DNA of 64,000 nt from the NCBI GenBank assembly GCA_934086315.1, contig CAKOHZ010000002.1:1-64000 (forward strand), given 5' to 3'. A model generated the notes under the pieces. The model worked only from the letters and a program-made list of their open reading frames with translations. It did not search any database and had not been told where the DNA came from. How positions within the stretch are numbered: position 1 is the stretch's first letter; every line of letters starts with the position of its first letter. This DNA comes from an uncultured Bacilli bacterium. Its GTDB lineage: Bacteria; Bacillota_I; Bacilli_A; RF39; UBA660. A program made the translations under genes and the position numbers. Shown piece by piece: positions 9,510-17,048 of the stretch.

Positions 9510-10043
9510 TTACTTTGTATGTTTTAAATATAACTTATAAATATACTTTTTATTAAGAACTTTCTCACCTTTTTTACCTAAATCATAAAATACTTCTTCT
9601 AAGAAATCTTTAAGTTTAGGGTTTAATTCATATGTATCTTTATGAGACACAAAGTATTCATATGGTGTACTATTCTTATAATCTTTTTTATAATATGTTT
9701 TTGATGCAGCTATTCTATCACATATCATTTCAAGCATATATTTAAAAGGAATTATAGGTGTTTTAACTGGAGCACTATAATCATACCAATACTCAAAATG
9801 ATGTTTATTACGACCAAAATGATGAAGCCAAGCCTTACTATAACCATTAATCTTTTTACTAGTTCTTAAAGGACTATCAGATCCATCTGTATAATATTTA
9901 ACAGACTCAAAAAATTCTTCAAAAGAATATTTAGATAAATCATGCACTAAACCTCTAAAAGGAATACCAACCTTACAACATAATTTAAATACTTCAAATC
10001 TATGCTTATTAACTATATGTAAATGTCCAAAAAATTTATTCAT
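9510..10043 (-). CDS. DUF5662 protein with HD-like histidine motif
   Basis: A soluble 177-residue protein. It resembles DUF5662, small Bacillota proteins with a conserved LVHDLSKYSFEEF motif followed by HHFGRNKHHFEYW; the clustered His/Asp residues suggest a metal-binding, HD-phosphohydrolase-like site (inference). I place the start at the second in-frame ATG (10041-10043): GGTGA lies at the right distance, and an extended TGTTATAAT at 10061-10068 would put the transcript start too close to the first ATG. That promoter lies inside the yneF terminator. Confidence 0.72.
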   Translation of the reverse strand: MNKFFGHLHIVNKHRFEVFKLCCKVGIPFRGLVHDLSKYSFEEFFESVKYYTDGSDSPLRTSKKINGYSKAWLHHFGRNKHHFEYWYDYSAPVKTPIIPFKYMLEMICDRIAASKTYYKKDYKNSTPYEYFVSHKDTYELNPKLKDFLEEVFYDLGKKGEKVLNKKYIYKLYLKHTK

Positions 10044-10071
10044 ATATTTCACCATTAAAGATTATAACATA

Positions 10072-10097
10072 AAAAAAGCTCCTATTGGAACTTTTGC
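10072..10097 (-). terminator. Terminator of the sirA-yneF unit
   Basis: On the minus strand AGTTCC / GGAGCT around a four-base loop is followed by a seven-T run, overlapping the last codons of yneF (stop at 10082). Confidence 0.75.
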
Positions 10098-10327
10098 ATT
10101 TGTTTCATTAATTGATTAACTTGTTTTTGACTAGGATTTCTACCCATACCTCTCATTAAAGTTTTAATCATTTCTTCACTAACAGGTGGATTTTCTTTTA
10201 ATTGTTTTGAAACTAATTTCTTAGAAATTAAGAATCCAGCTATAAGACCAACAACAAGTCCTATTACTAAATATAAAATATCCATCCAGATATTACCAGT
10301 ACATTTAACTGCATCTAATATTAACAT
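10082..10327 (-). CDS. yneF: YneF family small membrane protein (UPF0154)
   Basis: A short protein with one membrane segment (ILYLVIGLVVGLIAGFLIS), a SKKL turn and a conserved C-terminal helix pair NPPVSEEMIKTLMRGMGRNPSQ..QVNQLMKQMQ, typical of YneF. The function is unknown. I use ATG 10325-10327 because GAGGAG is nine bases upstream of it but abuts the earlier ATG at 10334-10336. It lies downstream of the sirA-like gene, as in B. subtilis (sirA/yneE-yneF). Confidence 0.85.
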   Translation of the reverse strand: MLILDAVKCTGNIWMDILYLVIGLVVGLIAGFLISKKLVSKQLKENPPVSEEMIKTLMRGMGRNPSQKQVNQLMKQMQKFQ

Positions 10328-10361
10328 TCTACTCATCTCCTCATGACAATTTTATCAAGAA

Positions 10362-10793
10362 TTAAGAGTTTATGCAAGAATATATATTATTATCTAAAAG
10401 AAAATAATCATGATTATCAAAGTCACATACAAATATATTTTTAAACGTACGAATATTATAAAAAAATGATGGAGCATTCTTATTAGTTTTAATTTTAATA
10501 TGTGAGTTATTAATAATCATTTTAGTAGTCTCATCATTATAAAAATCATTTATAGTATGAGTATAGTTATAACAAATATAGTTTTCATTATCTAAGTTAT
10601 TTTCTTTTATATACTGGTTATACTCTTCTTTCTTAAGCGGAACAACTAAAGAATTAAATATGTTATATCCAAGTACTATATCTTCAGTTTTTAAATGATG
10701 TATATTTTCTAGCATAGTATATAACTCTTCATAATTATTTCTATAATTTCTAATAATATTATCTTTTACTTCAAATAAATAAAATGTTCTCAT
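10362..10793 (-). CDS. sirA: SirA-like inhibitor of DnaA (sporulation)
   Basis: A 143-residue protein. SirA binds DnaA domain I and blocks replication initiation when B. subtilis commits to sporulation. Similarity is weak but ordered: the start YLFEVKDNIIRNYRNNYEELYTML against the SirA YLIKEEFANHYF-type start, and the end SFFYNIRTFKNIFVCDFDNHDYFLL against FFEVLKK...FLAMDFNSKRYGWL. The gene stands directly before yneF, as in B. subtilis, which is strong context. I rate the assignment as probable. The start is ATG at 10791-10793, and the region before it carries GAGGTGAC. Confidence 0.7.
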   Translation of the reverse strand: MRTFYLFEVKDNIIRNYRNNYEELYTMLENIHHLKTEDIVLGYNIFNSLVVPLKKEEYNQYIKENNLDNENYICYNYTHTINDFYNDETTKMIINNSHIKIKTNKNAPSFFYNIRTFKNIFVCDFDNHDYFLLDNNIYSCINS

Positions 10794-10840
10794 GTGTCAC
10801 CTCAAGTATATTGTATATCACTATTATTAAAAAATTTGTC

Positions 10841-10877
10841 GAATTAAAAAGGAAGGTTAACTTTTTCCTTCCTTTTT
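10841..10877 (-). terminator. Terminator of the mraZ-pbpB operon
   Basis: Eleven-base stem AAAAAGGAAGG / CCTTCCTTTTT (10846-10877) ending in a T-run on the minus strand. One arm lies inside the last codons of the PBP gene. Confidence 0.9.
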
Positions 10878-13049
10878 CTCATCTTTAGTTTTTTCTTTAT
10901 ATTTTGGTTCAAGTCCTACTTCAAGTTTAGTATCTTTAGTAAGCACATCACCTATTTTTATAGAACTTGTTTTAGCATAACCATATCCATCAAATGTAAC
11001 ATTTATACCAACAAGACTAGCAAATGTCGAAACATCATTTCTACTCCAATCTTTTATATTAATCATTTTATAATTAGTATCATTTGTTACTAAGAATATT
11101 TTATTTCCTGCATTAAGTTTAGTATTAGCACTTGGATATTGCTTTATTATTTTAGTTCCTTCTCCTATAACTATTGGTTCCATAGAAGATGCTTCTAAAG
11201 CAGTTTTAACAGTATTAGCATCTAGATTTATGTAACTCTTTGTTGTGTATGTACCAGTTTCTTCAACTTCTTTATTTCCGACTATATTTAAGTAAGTTCC
11301 TGTATCTTTTATTAAACCTCTAACTGCATTTTTTAAATATTTAGCATCAGTTACTTTACTAACAGCAGCATATATTATTATCTCTGGATCATCACCTGGA
11401 AATAAAGCAGCAAAACTTCTTATATAGTTTCTATTTCCTTTTAAGTATCCACCACTTTGTGAAGCAATTTGTGCAGTACCAGTTTTTCCTATAACATCAT
11501 ATCCTTGTACATTATATCCACTACCAGTAGAAATACTGCACCCATCTTGTACAACTCCACGCATTATTTCTTTAATCTTTGTTACTGTTTCTGTACTTGC
11601 AACTTTAGCAACTTCAGTTCTTTTATTTTCAAGAACAACTTCTCCAGTTTCACCACTAACTATCTTAGATACCAAATATGGTTTTATCATAGTTCCATCA
11701 TTAGCGATACTAGTAAGAGCTTGTACCATTTGAATAGCACTAACTGTCATACCTTGACCATAAGATGCAGCAGCAACCTCTGTGTTATATCTAAAATTAA
11801 CTATTCCTTTACTCTCATTAGGAAGAGATATACCAGTCTTCTTACCAAAACCTAATGAGGTATAATAATCTTTTAATTTAGCTCTACCAAGTTCCATAGC
11901 TAAATTAACAGCAGCTACATTCGAAGAAGCCATAAATCCTTCATCAAATGTAATCATACCCCATCCTTTATTATTCCAATCTTTTATATTAGCTTCATCT
12001 ACTTTGATAGTTCCACTCTTATATTTTTTACTTCCATCATATATGCCATTTTCCATAGCTGCCATAAAACTAAATATTTTCATAGTTGAACCTGGTTCAT
12101 ATTCATAAGCAACAAATGGATCATAATAAGATTTAATCTCTAATGTATTATTATTAAAACTTGGACTAGAAGAAACACCTAATATTTCGCCAGTCTTAGC
12201 ATTTACTACTGATATAGTAGCCCACTCAGGTTTACCCTCTTCTAAAGTATTCATAGCTTGTTCAGTAAACATTTGAATATTATCATCAATTGTAAGATAT
12301 ATATCATCTCCACTAATACTCTTTTGTTCTACAGCAGGTGTGCTAGTTATTTGATATCCATATAAGTCAGACTGATATTTCTTATATCCATCAGTACCAG
12401 TAAGTTCATCATTATAATAAAGTTCTAATCCCATCTCACCTACATATTGATTATTTTCATTACTTTTAGCATAACCCAAAGTATATGATAAAAAGTCTCC
12501 ATTAGGATAATATCTCTTAGTACTAGCAATAAAATCAATTCCTGGTAAATCTAAATCTTCTATTTGATCTTTTAAAAGTTCAGTAATACCACGACCACCA
12601 GGACCAAGTTCTACTTGATATGGTACTGTTTCAGTACATTCAGTATTATCATCATTACAAGATTTAATTTTAGTATTTAATAAAGATAATATTCTTTCTT
12701 TAGTCATATTTATTAAGGGACTTAAAAGCTCAGCTGTCTTTTCTTTATCTACAACATGATATGGTCTTTTCTCATCTTTAGTTCTACTAGGATCTAAATA
12801 AGCTATTACTGTATAACTGTTTACATCTTTTGCAAGTACTTCTCCCTTAGCAGAATAAATAGTACCACGTTTAGCAGTTAAAGTTTTCGTACGAGTATCA
12901 CGATTTTCAGCAAAAGTCGAAAGTGGCTTTCCATCGACTTTAACATTTCCAAGTCCTATCCATAAAAGTTTCAAAATTATTGCAGCAAAAATAAAAACAA
13001 CAATAATTATGAATATTGTATTAATCTTAATTACTCTTGTTTTCTTCAT
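10857..13049 (-). CDS. pbpB: Class B penicillin-binding protein with PASTA domains (FtsI/PBP2B type)
   Basis: A 730-residue transpeptidase that crosslinks septal peptidoglycan with a SEDS partner. Seen: N-terminal membrane anchor (residues ~8-32), the RGTIYSAKGEVLA dimerisation block, transpeptidase motifs S321-TMK (PGSTMKIF), SxN at 375-377 and KTG at 522-524 (GKTGTAQ). About 130 C-terminal residues fold as PASTA-type repeats (VIGEGTKIIKQYPSANTKLNAG and following). It follows ftsL in a mraZ-rsmH-ftsL-pbp operon, which supports the division role; a sporulation SpoVD paralogue would look similar. The stop codon lies inside the terminator stem. Confidence 0.93.
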   Translation of the reverse strand: MKKTRVIKINTIFIIIVVFIFAAIILKLLWIGLGNVKVDGKPLSTFAENRDTRTKTLTAKRGTIYSAKGEVLAKDVNSYTVIAYLDPSRTKDEKRPYHVVDKEKTAELLSPLINMTKERILSLLNTKIKSCNDDNTECTETVPYQVELGPGGRGITELLKDQIEDLDLPGIDFIASTKRYYPNGDFLSYTLGYAKSNENNQYVGEMGLELYYNDELTGTDGYKKYQSDLYGYQITSTPAVEQKSISGDDIYLTIDDNIQMFTEQAMNTLEEGKPEWATISVVNAKTGEILGVSSSPSFNNNTLEIKSYYDPFVAYEYEPGSTMKIFSFMAAMENGIYDGSKKYKSGTIKVDEANIKDWNNKGWGMITFDEGFMASSNVAAVNLAMELGRAKLKDYYTSLGFGKKTGISLPNESKGIVNFRYNTEVAAASYGQGMTVSAIQMVQALTSIANDGTMIKPYLVSKIVSGETGEVVLENKRTEVAKVASTETVTKIKEIMRGVVQDGCSISTGSGYNVQGYDVIGKTGTAQIASQSGGYLKGNRNYIRSFAALFPGDDPEIIIYAAVSKVTDAKYLKNAVRGLIKDTGTYLNIVGNKEVEETGTYTTKSYINLDANTVKTALEASSMEPIVIGEGTKIIKQYPSANTKLNAGNKIFLVTNDTNYKMINIKDWSRNDVSTFASLVGINVTFDGYGYAKTSSIKIGDVLTKDTKLEVGLEPKYKEKTKDEKKEGKS

Positions 13050-13058
13050 ACGCCACCT

Positions 13059-13346
13059 CTACTTTGAAATTACTCTAATATTACTATTATTATACTTCAA
13101 ATCATTGGCATCTGCAACTTCTAAAGCGTTATCTAAAGATGCAAGTTCATTTATTTTCATTTGCATACTTAGATTCATTTTTTCTTGACTTTCTACTTTA
13201 CTTTTTAATCTTTGAAGCTCAGAGTTACTTGATTGAACCTTCGCGCTCATAACAAAAGTTGATAGTAAAAATCCAATGAAGAAAATTACTGTCAATGATT
13301 TAAGTAACCCTTCCCCCTTAGTTTTTACATATCTTTTTTGTTTCAT
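13059..13346 (-). CDS. ftsL: Cell division protein FtsL
   Basis: A 95-residue bitopic protein: about 17 cytoplasmic residues, one membrane segment (LKSLTVIFFIGFLLSTFV) and an extracytoplasmic coiled coil with a heptad pattern (QSSNSELQRLKSKVESQEKM). This is the FtsL/DivIC layout; FtsL joins DivIB and DivIC to activate the septal synthase. Its start directly follows the rsmH stop, whose AAGGATAAGG supplies the ribosome site. The position between rsmH and the PBP gene fixes the identity despite low sequence conservation. Confidence 0.85.
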   Translation of the reverse strand: MKQKRYVKTKGEGLLKSLTVIFFIGFLLSTFVMSAKVQSSNSELQRLKSKVESQEKMNLSMQMKINELASLDNALEVADANDLKYNNSNIRVISK

Positions 13347-14258
13347 TTACCTTATCCTTTCAATTACTCTTAATTTAGAACTTCTACTTCTATTGTTATC
13401 ATCTAGCTCATCTATACTAGGTGTTAATTTCACTATTTTTTTAGCTCTTGCACTTAATTCTATTGGAACTATTGGAAGTTTCCTAGTACTAGCATCATCA
13501 CTACATAAATCTTTAAACACTTTAGAAACTATTTTATCTTCTAAAGAATGAAATGATATTACTTCTAATCTTCCACCAACTTTTAATAAATCAAATGCAT
13601 CTCTTAATGAACTTTCTAATATATCAAGTTCATGATTTACTTCAATTCTAATTGCTTGAAATGTTTTTCTAGCTGGATGACTTTTATTTCTATAGCTAAT
13701 TGGTACACTATTTTTAATTATTTCAGCAAGTTCAAGTGTTGTTTCAATTGGTCTTGCATCTATAATTGCTTTAGCGATACTTTTAGCATATTTTTCTTCT
13801 CCAAACTTAAATAGAATTTCAGTTAATTTTTGATAGCTATATTCATTTACCACTATCTTAGCATTTAATGGATTACTTTTATCCATTCTCATATCAAGAG
13901 GAGCATCCTTATGAAAACTAAACCCTCTTTCTGCCTCATCTAATTGAGGACTTGAAACCCCTAAATCAAAGATAATTCCATCAACTTCCTCATTAATATA
14001 TTTTTTCATATTAACAAAATTACTTTTAAAGATTGTAAAATTATCTCCAATCTCTTTTAATCTCTTAGTTGAATATTCTATTGCTTCATCATCTTGATCA
14101 AAGGCGAAAAGAACCCCTTCTTTTCCTATTTTCTTTAATATTACGCTTGAATGTCCTGCATATCCTACAGTAGCATCCACATATATTCCACCCTGTTTAA
14201 CATTTAAATAATTTATTACCTCGTCTAATAATACACTCTTATGCTTCATAATTTGCAT
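13347..14258 (-). CDS. rsmH: 16S rRNA (cytosine1402-N4)-methyltransferase
   Basis: RsmH (MraW) methylates N4 of C1402 in 16S rRNA. The 303-residue sequence shows KHKSVLLDEVI at the start, the SAM motif YVDATVGYAGHS, DQDDEAI, FDLGVSSPQLDEAERGFSF, PLDMRMD, the SHPARKTFQAIRIEVN block and EVISFHSLEDKIV. It overlaps the end of mraZ by 20 bases, so it is translationally coupled. An ATG nine bases inside is an alternative start. Confidence 0.96.
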   Translation of the reverse strand: MQIMKHKSVLLDEVINYLNVKQGGIYVDATVGYAGHSSVILKKIGKEGVLFAFDQDDEAIEYSTKRLKEIGDNFTIFKSNFVNMKKYINEEVDGIIFDLGVSSPQLDEAERGFSFHKDAPLDMRMDKSNPLNAKIVVNEYSYQKLTEILFKFGEEKYAKSIAKAIIDARPIETTLELAEIIKNSVPISYRNKSHPARKTFQAIRIEVNHELDILESSLRDAFDLLKVGGRLEVISFHSLEDKIVSKVFKDLCSDDASTRKLPIVPIELSARAKKIVKLTPSIDELDDNNRSRSSKLRVIERIR

Positions 14259-14676
14259 CGAAGATATCTTCTGCTATTTCATCAAGATTCTCTTCGTTCT
14301 CCTTCATATAATTATCAAATTCTTCTAGACTCCAAATTTCTAGTCGTTCATTTACGCCAATAATTACACATTCTTTATTAATATTGGCGTAATGAACTAA
14401 CGGTGAGGTAATATTAATTCGACCTTGTTTATCGAATTCAATTAAAGAAGCTCCACCAATGAAAGATCTTTCAAAAGCTCTTACATTCTTTTTAGTAAAT
14501 TGTAGGTTGCCTACTTTTTGTACTATTTTATTCCATTCACTTTCCGAATAGACAAATAAGCACTTATCTAGCCCTTTAGTGATAATAGCTTTTTCTCCAA
14601 GCTCATTTCTAAACTTACTTGGAATGATTAATCTACTTTTTTCATCAAGATTATGATGAAATTCACCCATAAGCAT
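14239..14676 (-). CDS. mraZ: Transcriptional regulator MraZ
   Basis: MraZ is an AbrB-fold DNA-binding protein that controls its own division/cell-wall operon. Seen: MGEFHHNLDEKSRLIIPSKFR and, in the second half, SLIEFDKQGRINI, the two copies of the DXXXR-type swapped hairpin. The frame is open back to a GTG at 14691, but that GTG is part of the operator repeats. The start I use is ATG 14674-14676 (MLMGEF), seven bases after GGGGTG. It is the first gene of the mraZ-rsmH-ftsL-pbpB operon. Confidence 0.95.
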   Translation of the reverse strand: MLMGEFHHNLDEKSRLIIPSKFRNELGEKAIITKGLDKCLFVYSESEWNKIVQKVGNLQFTKKNVRAFERSFIGGASLIEFDKQGRINITSPLVHYANINKECVIIGVNERLEIWSLEEFDNYMKENEENLDEIAEDIFDANYEA

Positions 14677-14687
14677 CTCAAAACACC

Positions 14688-14721
14688 CCACTTTCTACCA
14701 CTTTGTTTCACTTCCTACCAC
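14688..14721 (-). promoter_or_regulatory. MraZ operator: four GTGG-type direct repeats at 10-base period
   Basis: On the minus strand GTGG, GTGA, GTGG and GTGG begin at 14721, 14711, 14701 and 14691, exactly 10 bases apart, in an (A)AAGTG-type context. MraZ is known to bind such tandem repeats just downstream of its promoter in Mollicutes and Proteobacteria. They follow the -10 directly and end in the ribosome site, so bound MraZ would block initiation or elongation (inference). Confidence 0.85.
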
Positions 14722-14722
14722 T

Positions 14723-14751
14723 ATATTACTATTTTTGTTCGCATTTGTAAA
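14723..14751 (-). promoter_or_regulatory. Promoter of the mraZ operon
   Basis: TTTACA (complement of 14746-14751), 17 bases, then TAATAT (complement of 14723-14728). It lies immediately upstream of the MraZ operator repeats. Confidence 0.75.
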
Positions 14752-14790
14752 TACCTTTTAAAAAATAGTTTGTAAAATTTTTGTCAAATT

Positions 14791-14813
14791 AAAAAAGAAC
14801 TATTGATAGTTCT
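14791..14813 (-). terminator. Terminator of the ABC exporter/CheD-like unit
   Basis: AGAACTAT / ATAGTTCT with a two-base loop, followed on the minus strand by a T-run (14791-14796). Confidence 0.85.
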
Positions 14814-14839
14814 CTTTAAAAAATATATAATTTATGATT

Positions 14840-15280
14840 TTATAATTCTATTTTATATCCTTTAGGTACTTCTGTAAATTCAGGTTCACCTAAATTCATA
14901 TCAACCATATAATATGTTTTAGTCTTATAGTTATAACCTACTGATGTCATATTAGAGTAATTTATAAACACATCTTCTATTTCAAATGAAATATCACCAT
15001 TAATAAGAACATCGCATACTTTATCCAAACTAGAAGGTACTGTTTTAGGAGCTTTAAATATTTCAGCTTTCTCTATTTCATTTTTTCTTTCATTAATTAA
15101 TTTAGTAAATTTTTGTAGTTCTATCTTACCACTTTCAAATGCAGCTATATGCATAAGTATACTAGAGCTATCTAAATGTAAAAGAACACCAATGCAAGTA
15201 ATAAGATCTCTTGTGTATCCAATTGGATTTTTTTCATTTAACTCTTTATATTCATCTAATCCTACAACATAATCATCCAT
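14840..15280 (-). CDS. CheD-like putative glutamine deamidase
   Basis: A 146-residue soluble protein. It opens YVVGLDEY, like the VGIGEY start of CheD, and has Thr23, Cys29 and His44 in the order and near-identical spacing of the CheD catalytic Thr/Cys/His (CheD: T..LGLGSC..AH). Near the end, MTSVGYNYKTKTYYMV parallels the CheD block ARSVEYNIETGKLLV. CheD deamidates receptor glutamines in chemotaxis, but no chemotaxis gene is present here, so the target is unknown. The start is the ATG after GAGGAATAAT, one base past the stop of the ABC gene; it is the last gene of that operon. The similarity is inferred by eye. Confidence 0.55.
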   Translation of the reverse strand: MDDYVVGLDEYKELNEKNPIGYTRDLITCIGVLLHLDSSSILMHIAAFESGKIELQKFTKLINERKNEIEKAEIFKAPKTVPSSLDKVCDVLINGDISFEIEDVFINYSNMTSVGYNYKTKTYYMVDMNLGEPEFTEVPKGYKIEL

Positions 15281-15281
15281 A

Positions 15282-17048
15282 TTATTCCTCATTTAAATCA
15301 AATTGACTACTATAAAGTTCATAATAGTAACCCTTATTTTTAAGTAATTCTTTATGTGTGCCAGCTTCAAGTATTTGACCATTCTTTATAACAACAATTT
15401 TATCGCTTTCAACTATAGTAGAAAGTCTATGAGCTATAACTATAGAAGTTCTATTTTTCATTAAACTACTCATAGAATGATTTATTAAATATTCAAGACG
15501 AGTATCAACATTAGATGTTGCTTCATCAAGTATAAGTATCTCAGGGTTAGCAACCAAAGCACGAGCAATAGTTAATAACTGTTTCTCACCAGCAGACATA
15601 TTATTAGTTTCTTCGTTTATTTCATAATCTAGTCCATTTGGAAGTCCTTCAATCATATGAAGTATTTTAGATTTAGATAATACTTTACTTAAATTTTCAT
15701 CACTAATTCTTCTATCAAAAACTATATTTTCTTTTATAGTTCCCTCGAACAACCAAGTATCTTGAAGAACCATACTAATTAATTTTCTATATGAAGATTT
15801 ATCTATATCTCTAATATCTACTCCATCAATTAAAATTTGTCCAGTATAATGAGCATGAAAATTCATAAGAAGATTTACTATTGTAGTCTTACCTGCTCCA
15901 GTTTTACCTACTAATGCTATCTTTTCACCTTTATTAATTTTAAGATTGAAATTCTTAAGTACTGTTTTACCTTCAACATAACTAAATGTTACATCCCTAA
16001 ACTCAATTGAATCATTAAAAGTGAATTCTTTTATTTTACCATTAGTTTCTTCTTCTAAATCAAGTATTTCATAAACTCTATCAACACTAGCAATAGCCAT
16101 TTGTAAGTTACTAATTACTTGAGCAATAACATTCATAGGTCTATTAAAATCTTTCATATATTGTATAAAAGATTGGATAGCTCCAAGTCTCATATGACCT
16201 TTAATAACACTAATACTACCTACACAAACAATAATTATATAGTTTAAGTTTCCAATAGCTTTATTAAATGGAACAGCTAAACTACTATAAAAACTACTCT
16301 TAAATCCATAATTTGCAAGTGTCTTACTTTCTTTATCAAACTTCTTATTAAAATATTTTTCTTTATTAAATGATTTTATTATATCATTATTAGTAACACT
16401 CTCTTCTACAAAAGAATTAACATTTCCTATAGCCTTTTGATTTAATTCAAAATAATTTTGTGTCCTCTTTACTACAAATGATAATAAAAAATATGTAAGA
16501 GGTATTGCAATTATTGTAAGAACTGCAAGTTTAACATCAAGTATAAACATCATTATAACAACACCTATTATTAATGATATATTATAGACAAGTTCTGGTA
16601 TTATCTCAGTAATATTATCAGTAAGTCTTTCTACATCGTTAGTTATTTTACTAATGATATCACCCTTTTTCATACTATCCAATTTTCTAAGTTTAGTAAC
16701 ATTTATTTTATTAATAAGTTTACGTCTTAAATCATATCCTATTTCTTGACCAAGTTTTGATGACATATAACTTTTAAAATAAGTACATACTGCATCTATA
16801 ATATAACATGATAGTACTATTCCTAATACTTTAATTATATATGGATAATTAAATGCAACACCATTTTTTATAGAATCATATAAACTATCAGTAGCATATC
16901 CTAAAAAATATGGAGCAAGGGCACTAAATATTGCAGCTAGTAAACAAAATAATATTATAAGTATATAATGATTTTTATAATTTTTAATTATTTTAAAAGT
17001 TTTACTTACCATCTCACCAAAAGTAGGAGCTTTGCTTTGTTTTTTCAT
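15282..17048 (-). CDS. ABC exporter half-transporter, catalytically competent subunit
   Basis: A 588-residue TMD-NBD protein: six membrane segments (residues ~25-300) and an ATPase with Walker A VGKTGAGKTT, signature NMSAGEKQ, Walker B ILILDEATSNVD with intact Glu, and H-loop IVIAHRLSTI. The following gene encodes a second half-transporter with degenerate motifs, so together they resemble heterodimeric multidrug-type exporters (BmrCD, LmrCD, TM287/288). It begins one base after its partner stops. The substrate is unknown; drug or peptide export is possible. Confidence 0.9.
   Translation of the reverse strand: MKKQSKAPTFGEMVSKTFKIIKNYKNHYILIILFCLLAAIFSALAPYFLGYATDSLYDSIKNGVAFNYPYIIKVLGIVLSCYIIDAVCTYFKSYMSSKLGQEIGYDLRRKLINKINVTKLRKLDSMKKGDIISKITNDVERLTDNITEIIPELVYNISLIIGVVIMMFILDVKLAVLTIIAIPLTYFLLSFVVKRTQNYFELNQKAIGNVNSFVEESVTNNDIIKSFNKEKYFNKKFDKESKTLANYGFKSSFYSSLAVPFNKAIGNLNYIIIVCVGSISVIKGHMRLGAIQSFIQYMKDFNRPMNVIAQVISNLQMAIASVDRVYEILDLEEETNGKIKEFTFNDSIEFRDVTFSYVEGKTVLKNFNLKINKGEKIALVGKTGAGKTTIVNLLMNFHAHYTGQILIDGVDIRDIDKSSYRKLISMVLQDTWLFEGTIKENIVFDRRISDENLSKVLSKSKILHMIEGLPNGLDYEINEETNNMSAGEKQLLTIARALVANPEILILDEATSNVDTRLEYLINHSMSSLMKNRTSIVIAHRLSTIVESDKIVVIKNGQILEAGTHKELLKNKGYYYELYSSQFDLNEE

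Noticed and set aside
11469..11855. Open plus-strand frame inside the PBP gene
   Set aside because: It is a shadow: Ser/Asn/Tyr/Phe-rich translation without ribosome site or family pattern, on the opposite strand of a well-conserved gene.
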